Below, one piece after another: positions 26,651 to 38,692 of a stretch of 64,000 nucleotides of DNA. How positions within the stretch are numbered: the first letter of the stretch is position 1; each line of letters begins with the position of its first letter. Below the pieces are notes generated by a model. That model ran no database searches. It was not told the DNA's origin and saw only the letters and a program-made list of their open reading frames with translations. Position numbers and translations under genes: made by a program. The DNA is from Liolophura sinensis (lineage: Eukaryota > Mollusca > Polyplacophora > Chitonida > Chitonidae), in the NCBI RefSeq assembly GCF_032854445.1, contig NC_088298.1:17443976-17507975 (forward strand). Reading direction: 5' to 3'.

Positions 26651-27835
26651 CGCGAGGACTAAGAAGAAATGTTTAGGTAAATAAATATTGTCTATATAGT
26701 GAGCAAATCGTACATAATTTTTGTTACATGTCACGCGGTAAACCAAGAACTAAATGGTTGTCCCTGCTTCATTTCTCCTCACAGTGGCACAGATTATGTG
26801 AGGTTTTTTTTTTGTTTTTTTTTACCGTACAGGTTACTGGAGAGTATGTCTTTTGAAATCCATTACTATTTCAAGGCCCATCATACACGCACAGAAAAAT
26901 GTCTAAGATAGTACGTGTAATGGTCGCCATTGTGGGCAAATCCTCGACTAATTCAAGCGGAAGTAGGTGTCGCCACTTGAAGATGAGAGTGATTATCTGA
27001 CATGATTGGTCATTTACAAGACAGCCCTCTTCAAATTAGCTCAAGAAGGCGTTCACAAGAGGAGAGCCTAACGACTGTCACATAAAACTTTACGCGAGCC
27101 TTCTTGAAAAAATCTGTGATTGTGATCACTGTGTCTCGCCAACTTAAGAATTCGACCGTACTTATTCTTTTTCAGCGACGTGTCTGGTCTCCGGTTCGTG
27201 GTCGGTGCTACGTGAGCGCCTTAAAGGCGATTGAGTGCATGCATTTTATTTTTTGAAGCTCCAGTAAGCAGATTTGAAGAGCAAGTTGTTCTAATATTAA
27301 TCGAAATCTACGCTGAATAGACCAAGTATACAAAAGCAAACATTGCCAAGACAAATATGCACGTTTTTACTTTTACAAAACGCGCGCCTTCGTTCTCACA
27401 CAAATCACGATTCTAATTTTTATCAGTTTTTCTCCTAGAAAGGTTGGGGTTCTCGTAGATATGAAGTAGGTCCTGTATGATTTTAGGTTTGATTAGCAGT
27501 TTATGAAAAAGTAAAGAACATGTGGTATGTATTAAACCAGTTATGTTCTGCGGCTAAAAGAGAGTGAATGATTGATTGACAATACATTATTGGTCATATT
27601 GCAGCAAGATCGTGGCGAGAACATGTTGCCGTAAAAGAGAAACCACTAGCTAGATGATGTCTTCATTGGTTAACACGTTTAACACGTATGTTCGTCACTC
27701 TTGTTACTCTTGGGTAGCTTCTGTAACACCGGAAGACAGTTTACAGGTATGAGTGCATAATTCATCTTAAAAGGTAATTGTACTTCTTCATTGACACTTA
27801 GTGCAAATACTTTCTCTTGATGTTAAAATTTGCAG

Positions 27836-28050
27836 TAGCGCCACCTGGTGTTGAAATCGACAGTAGCGCCACGTGGTGTTAAAACAGGCAGTAGCGCAAC
27901 CTGGTGTTAAAATCGACATTAGCGCCACCTGGTGTTGAAACCCAAAGAACTGTCACCTGGTGTTCAACTGTGTATTAAGCCCCACGTGGAGATGAAATCT
28001 GAGATAGCAGCATCTTTTGTCGAAACCGACAAAAGCGCCACCTAGTGGTG
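27836..28050 (-). repeat. 28-bp tandem array of CTCF-site-like units
   Basis: Eight units fall on an exact 28-bp register, starting at about 27836, 27864, 27892, 27920, 27948, 27976, 28005 and 28033. The consensus core on + is TAGCGCCACCTGGTG; on the minus strand this reads CACCAGGTGGCGCTA. Units 1 and 4 are perfect, 2 and 3 each have one change, 5-7 are degraded, and the last reads CACTAGGTGGCGCTT on minus. From memory the animal CTCF consensus core is CCACNAGGNGGCGC, so the better units match closely. Each perfect unit also contains an E-box (CACCTG). Spacer sequence (GTTGAAATCGACA-like) is also conserved, so this is a true tandem array. It lies about 10 kb upstream of the mkx homeodomain exon. 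Binding is inferred. Confidence 0.9.
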
Positions 28051-28644
28051 CAATCATAACAATCTGGTTATTTATCTCTTTGTAATTCTGGAAACATGTG
28101 GCTATAGAAGATCATGCGTAGGCGACACCCAAAGCCTTAAATGATGTTATATTGGGTCAGTTAGACGTGCTATGCTTCTGGCAACACATATGTTCATTAT
28201 TTTATTTGACTGTTGTTTAACGCCTCGTATTCACGAATTTTTCACGTATATAATGGTTTTAAGTTTTATGGGAAGGCGAAATTGGAGTGTGTGGGATAAA
28301 CCAACGCCTTCTGGTAACTGTTTTTCAGTTATTACATTGTTGAAACATATATCCATGGTACATATAGACATGTAACGTTTGCACATCATTTACCTCAAGG
28401 TATACATATTTACAAGGACATAACATGTATACATTCATAAATACCTACACATATATATACAGTACAGACAAAACACTGACTTACATGCAGGATTGTCTGT
28501 TGTGGTTTGTTACAATGAATTTTCTCCATACTGATATATAACTAATTAATAAAATTGACCTCTAATGGCTGACCATTTTTTTTTGTCAAATATGTTAACA
28601 CTGTCCCTCATAGTTGCGACCGGTTTTGTTTTTTCATAATATAC

Positions 28645-28885
28645 TATTTTTGCAATAAGTGAAGTACATATATGCACGCCACATAGGTTGAGCACGTGTG
28701 AACTTCAAGGAACGTTAAGAAGCACAAAAAGCCACGAAGTCTTCCTCTACCGCTTAGTGTAACGAAGGCTTCACAAACAGCGAGAACGGGGAAATCCACA
28801 ACTCTCCTGCCCATGGTCGGATTTGAACCCGCAACTGGTGTGTCTCGAAAGTCAAGCATCATGTCCTCTCGGCCACGACCTATTC
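28645..28885 (-). mobile_element. tRNA-Ser-like SINE with intact A and B boxes
   Basis: On minus it starts GGTCGTGGCCGAGAGGACAT (A box TGGCCGAGAGG), has a GCTTGACTTTCGAGACAC anticodon-arm-like stretch and GGGTTCAAATCCGACCATGG (B box), then unrelated sequence toward 28645. The head resembles tRNA-Ser but no terminal stem closes, so a SINE or tRNA relic is more likely than a gene. Confidence 0.6.
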
Positions 28886-29390
28886 CCAACAACCTATATG
28901 GCTATAGTTCATGTTTGTGTGTTGCCATAACATATATCTCTATCTATCTCCAGCGTGTTGGAGAAAATTGAACTGAACTTGTCCTGATATATTGTGAAGT
29001 TATTATTTTCCTGCCCAGCCCGAATGTTTGGCCTTCACTGATCAGTGTTTGCCAATAGATATACTTGCGCAGGGTACCACCTGTTATTCTGCATGTGCAA
29101 ACAGAAAAACGTGTGATCTGACAACGATAAAAACAACCACTTCTTATCACCCTGCGGCTTTTGTGCTATCGCGTGAATCTCGGTTACCGCCGCGCTGTGA
29201 CGCTTCTCACACATTGTGTTGTGTGCCGAAGGTTTTCGTATTTGAGTACAATTTTTACTCTGCACATATATTCGAGATATGAATCGGTAAAAATATATAA
29301 ATTCAAATTTTTTCAGCAGCTGTGAGATCTGTGCTGACAAAGAATTATCACAATACCAAAAAGTAGTATACATTTTCTGAATATTTATTA

Positions 29391-29545
29391 ATGTATTTAT
29401 TTAATAGGTGTTTTTACGCTGTACTCAAGACTATTTAATACTCACATATACGACGTTGGCCATCATTCTGGTTGGAGGAAACCGGGATGAGCTTGGGGGA
29501 AACCCACGACCATCCTCCGGTTGCTGACAAACCTTCCCACGCAGT
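29391..29545 (-). mobile_element. 5'-truncated SINE, minus strand
   Basis: ATTTATTTAATAGGTGTTTT, ACGCTGTACTCAAGACTATT, GGAGGAAACCGGGATGAGC and CCACGACCATCCTCCGGTTG are the reverse complement of the 3' two-thirds of the family. Confidence 0.87.
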
Positions 29546-29869
29546 TTCTGAATAAGTAACCACACATGTACTCGTGCCAAGATTGCTGAAAAACTTTTAG
29601 TGACCAGTCGTCTTACTACAACCGTGGTTTCTATTTTTTCGGGAGGATCAGGCTCGTTGCTGTTCGCCAATTTTCGTTGATCTCTTGTCAGTATGCCGTG
29701 ATGTAGATAAGAGATGGACAAAAGCTTAATTTTGCTAAGTGATAGTCGTGTATTGCCCTGAATGATAGATAATACAGCATATCCTTAAAATGTTTCTTGG
29801 AGAAAAATCGTTCCCATTCCTTAGGTTTACGGAGGAATTCCGAAACAGACACGTGGTCAGGAAAGATAA

Positions 29870-30012
29870 TATAAGACTTACAGCATAGAGAGTAAAACCA
29901 GAGCAGTGGCGAGAGTGCGATGCTTGGCAAATGGTCTCGCGTAACCGGTGAAATACGGCCTCTTGTCAGTTTACCTCATTTAGGGTTTATTCTAACTGTT
30001 CATGTAAATACA
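29870..30012 (+). mobile_element. Dispersed element, best-preserved copy
   Basis: AGCATAGAGAGTAAAACCAG, AGCAGTGGCGAGAGTGCGAT, GTAACCGGTGAAATACGGCC, TCTTGTCAGTTTACCTCATT and TATTCTAACTGTTCATGTAA. No open frame, A-rich tail or inverted termini were recognised, so its class is undetermined. Confidence 0.82.
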
Positions 30013-30154
30013 TAAATAATAGCAATTTACACCCAGCTTTGCACCGTTCATGTGCATCCTTTAAAGGTAGCAACCTACCTATCTAGAGTTACCCAAAATG
30101 ATATATCGAAAGAGCCATGATGATTTGGATAAGCTTAACAGTGTATTTATAAAC

Positions 30155-30156
30155 GC

Positions 30157-30194
<38 letters not shown>

Positions 30195-30230
30195 GCGTGC
30201 GTGCGTGTTTCTTTTTTTTTTTTTTTGTTA
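30155..30230. repeat. (GT)n microsatellite followed by a T run
   Basis: More than 20 GT units, then GCGTGCGTGCGTGTTTC and a poly-T run. It makes short open frames with Cys-Val or His-Thr repeats that are not genes. Confidence 0.97.
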
Positions 30231-33200
30231 ACTCTGACCAGCTCAACACCTTTGCCCCAGTTGATCACAAGAGAAAACAGATGTTGGGTTTGGGTATTGC
30301 CTCTCCAGCACGCTGTCAGAGGGATAAATGTTGATGTGTCTGTCAGAACTTTGTCTTGACATTTCTGATAAATATTTGAGAAGCGTTCCAGCTCAGTGGC
30401 AGGCATATCAGAAAACTTTATCTTCACAAGGCTACTGCTTTGAAGCGAATGCCATTTTTTTTTTGCACCTTCCTCGAATTTAGTATGGAAATAACTCTCC
30501 GTCTCTCGGCACTTATCATTCCTTGCCTTTGTAACCATACATCAACCTTTATTGATCTTTGGGCACAGCCGAAACATTTGCCTCTTTCAATCTTTCTTTC
30601 ACCCTCTTTGACTACGTTCACATCCCGCTGGTTTTGGTTGCCCTTGGCTATCTGTCTCTTACACCACTATATACACAAGCGGTTGGTGGCCTTTATTTGA
30701 ATAAAGATTTTTGTAGTTGCCACTGTTTTTGGCGCCTATCAGTCGTAATGGCGCGTATTAAAACTCATCCAGCCGATTCTATCCCCGCTATATTAGTTCG
30801 CTGCACAAATATTGACATTAAAATGGAATAAAATACCGCAGTACCATCTACACAATGGGCGTCAGGATTGCTTTTGAAGGAAGGCTTTATTTGATGACTG
30901 TCCAAAGGTGACGCTTTTTTTTTCTTTTAGAACTGTGCCTTCCGGTCTAATGAATATCAGATCTCTTAGCAATCTACCTCTGGGGAAATGTTTTCCTATT
31001 AAATCAGACCACACCTTTCAAGTCTGATTAATTTGCACCCAGGAAGAACTCGACTCGCGGGTGAAGTCCATGCATGTCTCGTGATAAGGAGGCACGGTTA
31101 TTTTTTCAAACGCTGTAATCTGCAAACCCAAGGAATTCTTTACTGTGGTGGTTTGTTTATTCTTTGTACTGCACTTCAGAATATGTCGTGTAGACGACGG
31201 CAATTAGGTTTAGAGGCAGATAAAATCCGATAACGCTCTTGACGTAAAAGTTGCAGCCAAACTAACTGGAGCTGGGTTCGAACTCGCGATTTCATTCGCC
31301 AAGAGCCTGTTTTGGATCATTTGTAGTGGTTACGTAAAAGTGTAAGACGAGAAAGGTAACTATTTTGGAACTCTGTATGTTTTAGGCGGGAAAAGGTTCT
31401 TCAAACCTACCCCACCCTAAAGTATAAATAAATAAAGAAATGACCATACATAAAGAATGGTCTTGAATATGACAAACACCATTACCAACAACAACAACAA
31501 GGCTAAAATGAGAGTGTCATTATTACAAAATACTTACAGTTTGATCGTAGGCTTATGTAAATTATATATTAAATCAATGTATATGCATATACGGAATATT
31601 AACTGCATATTGATTGACATCATTGATATTTAAAAAAAAATGGTTTAAATCAGAAAAATGTACAAATCATAAGCATGGAAGCCGCTGAAATCATGTCAAT
31701 TATTTCCTGCCTTCCAAAGCATTTAGATGGACTTCTTTGTTTTCTTGTTTTTTTGTGTGTTTTTTTTCGAGTAGTATACGAATGTTGACGCTTATGTCTA
31801 TGTGACAAGTCCTTATTTTTTTTTTAGTCCGTTGCAAATGTACGACGTTTATATTGTGACCCTAAAGCCACACCCCCATTTTCTGATTAGTTTCGGGGCT
31901 AGTAAACCCTTGAAACGAATCACGCCTGAACACAGTAGTTGCTGCTTTGATCCTTTCAATCTTTATCCATTCTTCTATAAAATTTCCATTCAACGAATCT
32001 GCTAAAAAAAAACAAAAGAAACGCAATTTTCCGAACGCTAAAAACCAGGATGGCCACACCTTATGAGCAATTAAAATTTTCGCAAATTTCCCCATTTTGG
32101 TTCAGTCACGATAAATACTAGATGGTACGGAGATGATCCTGTATGGTCAACTTTATGAGGCGGAGTCGCCGACATCAGGTCTGCGCACGCAATCCCACAA
32201 TCCGTCACTGTCCATGGCATGGCGGCCCTTCAAGAATCTGTGGCACATAGAGCCCAAAGCTCGGGCCAATTTGCACTAATGAAGGGTCTAAAACCTCCAC
32301 CCAGGCTTTGTACGTCTAGAGGCTAATTGAGCAGTGAATAGAGAGCATAGCCCGTGTAATAACGTGCTGTTCAAACGCCTTGATCTAAGTCGGATCTGTT
32401 CTGGCACGAATGGCTTGATAAGCCGCATCGTCGCCGAATGTTGGCGTAAAATAAACTCGGTATTTTTTGGGATATCCCGGATAGACCCGAAGGAGAAGGT
32501 ATAATCATTTTTCATAAGAGTATTTTGTTTAAATAATACCAACTTGCACTTCTGCTAGCACCATGGGTTAAAGCAAATTTTGGTGGTAGTCGCAGTTACA
32601 AAATAGGTTTCGTCGAGAATTAATAAACATTTTGTAAGTGATTTCTCTTCGTGCTTTTTTATATGCATTTGATCAACATTCTTTTGGTTTAATGCTTTGA
32701 CCTTCTATAAGTATTACAGACTACATGACGTTACATATAAAACAGTCGCAGTTACAACATAGGTTTCGTCAAGAATTAATAAACATTTTGTAAGTGATCT
32801 TTCTTTGTGCTTTTTATGTGCATTTGATCAACATTCCTTTGGTTTAACGGTTTGACCTTCTGTAAGTGTTGCAGGCCGCATGACGTTACATATGTTACAG
32901 TCGTGTTATTTCACATCAAAACTGTTGGCATTTCTCTCCCTGTTGATACATGTACTATTGAGATTATATGTCCATGTATGTATGCACAGTGCTTTCATTA
33001 CTGATGTTATCTTGGGTTTATCTGTATAGCTGCCAAATACATCCAGATCAGACTCGACTTTAAAGAATTTGAAAGTAATCCGTGTCTTGAGACCGATACC
33101 AGGCGACCTTGAAGTGAAGATCTAAGAGCACATATACTGTGAAGTCTTTGTGGATAGCCCGAGTTTACGAGTCGGTGGTGTTACAAGCTACAGCTCAAGA

Positions 33201-34707
33201 TGCTTGGGTCGAAATCCTTTCTTGTCCTTCCTCTCTATAGCGGGTCATGTCTTTAAAACAGTGATTTAAATGGCTGTCGTTCCTTTACAACCGCATCAAG
33301 GAAATACATGCTGAAATTGACAGATAATGGCTCAGTTAAATTAGTCGATCGCTTCTAATACCCTTCAAAGACCTTTAAAGGCTCAGATCTAGACCGGGTG
33401 CTTTTAACCACTAATTTGTCTTAGAGCATACTTGCTTGCCATGGTAGTTTTTTGACGGAATCAACCACTTGGATATTTCCCCTGCCAGTTCAAACACAGC
33501 CACACGAGTGCCTTGTACGAGTTAAGTTAAACCCACGATTTGACCCCTGTATTGATTGAAGGTCAGCATTGATAAATAATGTCCCCGGCGTAACCTTATA
33601 TCTCAGCTTATTGCATATCTCGAGTCCTATTCTTCACCGTGTCATTTATGTTACGTAATCCTATTTGAAACTCTTATTTCTTTGATTTCACGACAACCGA
33701 TTTAATGGCTTCGTACTTTGATATACAGAGTCAAAGGACACCATATGTCTTCTCTGTAATATTTTTTTCTCTAAATTAAACGTTACAGAATGACGGTTCT
33801 ATTGTCAAATATTAACGCCACTAAGGCATGTTTTGTGATACATGGAGAATGGCTCTTTGATCATTATTTTCTTTCAAACTGATTCTTGTTTGGTATGAGG
33901 TTGACTCAAAGAAATTAATACAAATTTCCATCAAAGAATAATTATGTGTGATATTCGGTTTGAAGTCCGACTATCTACTAGCTACTTCTTTTCGCCATAA
34001 ACTAGCTTTTGTCTTAACGTTGTGAGGTTTTGATCATTCCGTCATTTGTTCACTTCTATAGCAGCGTGACGGCATGTGTTCTTAACTTATGCACACAGAT
34101 ATCAGGCATGCCGGTATGCAGGGTTTTACTGGCATGTTTACTGTTTCTTAATTTGGTACTGCATATCAAACATCAATAGTTTCGAAGCCGAGGCTTTACA
34201 ATTCGTGTCGAGGAATGTCTACCCCAATGAGCAGAGTTTATCCAAATGGCAGTCGATAAGAAAGGAGCCGTTGCAAAGCAGCCCTATAATCAGCGATATT
34301 GAAAATATGCCAACTACAGCACTGGTCCATTTAACTCGAGTCCATGGCATATATTGGGTTACTAATTTCAGATCCGACATTTTGCCACACCCGACTTGAC
34401 AGGCACTTGAAAGAAACTCTCGCATGGGTTTACATTCAGCTTGAATTATGTACTTCAGTTGTAAAACATCTCTACAATTGAAGTGGGAGAAAAGCAAATA
34501 CGGCGTTTTTCGTGTGCCAATATTTAATTTATGGGACATGCGACGGTTTAGTTTTGCGTCTCTTGAAAGTTTGCCTAGGTTCAAATATAATGAGAATTGT
34601 AGGCCTACAGTGCTTTACCGAAGGTCAACTTCTTCAAGGTCAGATAATTGTAATCCATTGTCTACTCTCACGCAATGACACGATGTCTCGCTTTTCTTTA
34701 CCTGTGG
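30231..34707. other. Gene-free stretch
   Basis: Holds the 156-bp duplication, a short (CAA)n run near 31490, and tRNA-like remnants near 31265 (GGGTTCGAACTCGCG, minus) and 33175. No exon recognised. Confidence 0.5.
32588..32899. repeat. Two-copy tandem duplication, 156 bp
   Basis: AGTCGCAGTTACAAAATAGG at 32588 recurs as AGTCGCAGTTACAACATAGG at 32744, with matching sequence to the end of each copy, including ATGACGTTACATAT. Similarity is high, so the duplication is fairly recent. Confidence 0.9.
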
Positions 34708-35045
34708 ACGGCCCGATGTCTGAGCTCGTAGAGCGTTCGCTTCGGGGTGGTTGATCTAGGGTCACACCTGAGACCTGAAAAGAGGAAGTTGTAGCTTCCT
34801 CGCTTCAGCATTAACGGGATGATGCAACGACTGGTTAACCCGTGTCAGTATAATGGCTCGGACGGGGCGACTTACATCCCTTCGGTAAGTCCTCTCGGTG
34901 AAGCAGCACTAGATAAAAGAGCGATCGAAAACTGTCCGGCAACATGGAGATACATTACACGCACTCTCAGGACTCCTGCGTCGTCGTAAGACTGAAAGCT
35001 GTTAAGTACGACATTAAACCCTAAGCATTCACTCACTCACTCTTT
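34708..35045 (+). mobile_element. SINE with GTTAAGTACGACATTAAACC tail
   Basis: Better 5' end than its relatives: CCCGATGTCTGAGCTCGTAG then AGCGTTCGCTTCGGGGTGG, a decayed tRNA-like head. The body has TAAAAGAGCGATCGAAAAC and the end has CACTCACTCACTC. The small frames here are not genes. Confidence 0.87.
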
Positions 35046-36797
35046 AGCTGCGACTGCCTGTTGGTCGGTCGTTTTGTCGATCTGTCATATATTTTGACAT
35101 ACTATTTTTTTCATGTGCCATTCCATTCAGTTAACGAGGGACGTGATGCCGCAGCCGTTGCGAATTATGTACGAAGTGTGCATATTGTGACTGTGCTGAG
35201 TTCTTGAGAGCTATATTTAGGTGGACCATCTTAAAAAATAAAACAAACAAAATTGTGTTAGAGCTCTAAATATTTTGGGCGACCATCTCTTTTTTCTCCT
35301 GTTTGGTATACGCGCGTGCGTGTGTCGTGCGCTCTGACAAATCAACATGTAAAGCAAAATGATTTGTGTTCCCAGTTACGTTGCACAAATAGCTGCAAAA
35401 TTCTTGTGCAATATGCTTGTTATACAGGAACAGCTTTATTTCAGATGAAAATATTTCACCTATAACGATTCGGTCCATTGTGCTCAGTGATGATTAGTAA
35501 GCCTAAAATTTCTATGACGTTTTGTTGCCTCAATGATTACGTAATACGCATGTTTTCCAGCATCATGTGCGCGGACAAATCCCGCTTCTGTCTGCGAGAC
35601 TGCCTGGTATCCGGCTATACATGACCTCGTTTTGCATGACCCAAGGCTAACCATATCGTCTACGCGTCAGTCAAATATGTCAGCTTTAGGTAAAGCATAT
35701 GGACCAATGTTTACGTTGTCAGTTAACAGGCAACCATTTTGCCCTTGGGTCCGACACTAATGGGGTTACCTGATGAAAACAATACTTTACATCTGACCGT
35801 TTCTTTCTTAACAACAACAACTCTTGTGGCACTGAAATTGGCACGTGACAAAAAGTGAAGGTAATTTGTAGTGTGCGCTTTTTGAGAGAGAAAAAAAGTT
35901 AAAAAACAACTTGCATCATTCGCTTTCTTACTGCATTAAGTAAAGCTCGTTTTCAGAGTATTTTCATTGGACGTGTGTAAGGCTATAGTTGCGGAATGTA
36001 ACTCTGAAATCGACCAACACGACGTACTGGGAGAGTTCCGGAGAATGACTGCTTCTAATGTGTCGGATCAACGGCAAGCCACATTTACCGCATCTTGACA
36101 TGCGCATTAAATGTTTCCTAGGGGTCTTGTAATGAAAGAGTTATAAGTTGTTCGAAACAGCAACATCAGGCATTTGATTGAAATGATGACGTAAAATGAT
36201 TAGCTAGCTTATACAGTACGTGAGCTTGTTAACAGTTGGGAAGAGGAAGGCGTCTAAGTGTCAACTAAGCAGCTTCAAGAGAGTAAAGAAAACAGTGAAG
36301 CATTGTTTGTTGTTGTTGTGTTAAATGTTTTAACACTTCCCTACTACTGGACTGTCTCAATGTCGCCAGGTAACAGTAAGCAGTACTTGATTTTGCGAGA
36401 CTACTCTCGCAAGGCGCTTATTTGCCCCAGTTAATTTACCAGGCACTTTCTATGCCTAACCTTGAACTCCAACAAATAGGTCTCATTTGGTTAGATCTTG
36501 TGATTCATCAGTTCTTTTTTTTTTCCTGCCGACATCAACAATTTTACATCCCGATAAAATTGATATTAATTTTTTTTTCTTGTGTGAGGCACTTATTTTT
36601 TTTATCTCCTTCTAAAATCTTGAAATGCGTCGATACATATGTGCATCTTTGCAAACCGAGCGGAAAGAAAATTTATACCCTACATGCTTGCTTATTGAGG
36701 AATGATGTGATTCTATTTCTTCCCATTTGAGGGTTTCTGACATAGTTTTCGATATGGGGTTATCGAAAAATCGATGTCCGCATTAAGTCTCCTCCGT

Positions 36798-36880
36798 ACA
36801 TCTCCAACCATAATGTTGAGTGCGTTCGTATAAGTGAAATATTCGTAAGTACAGCGTAAACACCAAGCAACTAAAGAAAT
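36798..36880 (+). mobile_element. 5'-truncated SINE fragment
   Basis: CCAACCATAATGTTGAGTGC, TCGTATAAGTGAAATATTCG and AAACACCAAGCAACTAAAGA form a diverged 3' end of the common SINE. Confidence 0.8.
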
Positions 36881-36894
36881 ACAGAATTGTGGTA

Positions 36895-37110
36895 ATTAAT
36901 TTCATTTAATTGGTCTTATCGCCATACCCCGGTCAGATTTAAGATTGGATTAAACTGGAGTGCCCAGGGTAACCCACAGCCATTCGCCAGGTAGCGTAAA
37001 AAAACGACTCTGACTTAAGGCTGCAGCTGAGAGAGTTGAAGATGGATTTGAACCCGCAGCCTCCTACAGTCACATGTTGCCAGCACGTTAGCCATCGAGG
37101 AACCTTACGC
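36895..37110 (-). mobile_element. tRNA-derived SINE, minus strand
   Basis: On + it reads CATTTAATTGGTCTTATCGC, TAAACTGGAGTGCCCAGGGT, then GATGGATTTGAACCCGCAGC and GTTAGCCATCGAGGAACC. On minus this gives an A-box-like CCTCGATGGCTAACG and a B box GGTTCAAATCC. Confidence 0.75.
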
Positions 37111-38125
37111 AACTGTACACAGATGTTGCGATTTCGAATTTAACTCCCCACTCTTGGATTTGTTTGATAACTGGCTTAGACTGTTAGATCCCTCCAAGGG
37201 CTCCGTCCGTTTGTTTATGGTTTGCGACATGTTTCCGCAAAAAGGGTATGGTGTATATAATTAGCTGGAACAAACCAGGTTCCCTCCAATTTGTTTCACG
37301 TTGTTATATCTTCACAACGTCATTTCATGAAAGCTAAAACGAAACAGAATAAGGTTATGTTTGTAAGCTTGGTTTAACGTGGGCTACAACGAAGGTGCGT
37401 AAAACGCAAAAATCAGAAAGAGGCAGACTGGTAATAATGTATCAGCGGTAATCCAGCGTAGCCTGGTATGTGACGATAAACAGTCGCACTGACATCTGTG
37501 AGAAGCGCTTTACCAGGCAACCTTCACATAAATCAGTATCAACAAGGAATGGGCAATATAAAATATGAATGCTCAAAGTTATGTGATTAATGCGGCATTA
37601 ATTCCCAGACTGTATGATAGATAAGAATCTTTCCGATTTGTCAGAAAACTAGTTGTAATTCATTCGTCAATTTTTTATGTGTGTGGTGTATATTATTCGT
37701 CGCTGTGCTGGTTCTACGTGAACCGAATGAATAATGGCTGTTATATATACAGAATCGCGTGGGTGCGCGAGCCTTTCAAGTTGTGCAATAGTTGCTTTGT
37801 TCGTTTTCTTCTTCTTTGTCTTATTTGACATTTTAGAGGACGTTCATTATGACTCCACCTACTGTTAGGTTGATTTTATTGTTTTCGCCTTGACTTGTTA
37901 TGATATTTTAAACCATGCAGTTGCCTCCTCGGAGCAATACTATAAGTATTGTGCTTACCATTGCTTCGTAATCAAAATAAAACATGCTTAAAATAAAGAA
38001 CGTTCAGATCTATTTCTTCGTACTTTTACCTGAGTAAATATTGAACCAATACGTCAATAAATAAACAAATGCAATCAATAAATCCAATGGTCATTATTGA
38101 TGGAATTTTCTTTTGTCTTTTGCAG

Positions 38126-38451
38126 AAAAATGACCCACGAAAAGGTTCGCCTTAAACGCCAAACTCTCCAGGACATGGCTCGGCCGTTAAAACAGTGGTT
38201 ATTCAGGAACCGAAATAACCCATACCCTACCAAGACAGAAAAAATGTCCCTAGCCAGGGTGTCCAAAATGACATTGACCCAAGTGTCCAATTGGTTCGCA
38301 AACGCGCGACGCAGGCTGAAGAACACAGTTCGCGATCCGGACCTCAACTGGGCTTCACGGATTAAACTCTATAATAACTACGCCGTGGGCAATGCCGAGC
38401 TGTTCAGCATTAGTTCCAATGACAGCATATGGGATTCCGAAGAAGATACGG
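38126..38451 (+). CDS. mkx: Mohawk homeobox gene, exon encoding the TALE homeodomain
   Basis: This internal exon encodes the DNA-binding domain of a Mohawk-type (MKX) transcription factor, a nuclear, Iroquois-related TALE protein known in vertebrates mainly as a repressor in tendon and muscle development. It follows a strong polypyrimidine tract ending TTTTGCAG and stops at G|GTAAGT. Its first base completes a codon begun upstream, so the ATG at 38130 is probably internal. The frame carries a complete homeodomain: helix 1 'LQDMARPLKQWL', the TALE proline-tyrosine-proline insertion 'NPYPTKTEK', and recognition helix 'VSNWFANARRRLKN' with W48, F49, N51 and R53 kept and alanine at position 50, as in Iroquois/Mohawk proteins. 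The following 'RIKLYNNY' and 'GNAE' are Mohawk-specific and exclude IRX genes. Against my memory of vertebrate MKX it differs most just before 'KMTLTQVS', where it is closer to IRX. It ends with one base of a split Glu codon. Confidence 0.96.
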
Positions 38452-38589
38452 GTAAGTGGATTTTTTTTCTGGCACTCCGCATTTGACACATTATACTGGG
38501 ATGCCTTATCCCGTACAAAAGCCACGCTGGACTGACCAATATTGTTCTCTTAAAATGAAGAAGTTGAGTGTTACCAGTTGTCCACATAA

Positions 38590-38692
38590 TATAACAAAGA
38601 CTTGTTGCATAGTGAAAACCAGAGAACCGACCAAACCGATGAAGTGCGGCCTCTTATCAGTTTATTCTAAGTGTTCATGTCATCTCTAAAAT
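38590..38692 (+). mobile_element. Dispersed element fragment in the mkx intron
   Basis: GCATAGTGAAAACCAGAGAA, ACCGATGAAGTGCGGCCTCT and TATTCTAAGTGTTCATGTCA show the element with an internal deletion. Confidence 0.72.

Larger units (their letters stand above)
35046..38125. other. Stretch immediately upstream of the mkx homeodomain exon
   Basis: This is intron 5' of the homeodomain exon unless an unseen exon lies inside it, because that exon begins mid-codon after a good acceptor. Two SINE copies sit at 36.8-37.1 kb. The upstream exon must end with two bases of a split codon before GT; I found no convincing candidate. Confidence 0.6.

Noticed and set aside
27836-28050. Possible CRISPR array (28-bp period)
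   Set aside because: Direct tandem units without unique spacers, in a eukaryotic context with spliced genes.
30089-30538. 149-codon minus-strand frame with a His-Thr run
   Set aside because: It crosses a (GT)n microsatellite and a poly-T run; the low-complexity run keeps the frame open by chance.
38097-38125. Extension of the mkx homeodomain frame upstream to the ATG at 38100
   Set aside because: These bases are the polypyrimidine tract and acceptor (TTTTCTTTTGTCTTTTGCAG) and encode an implausible Phe-rich start.
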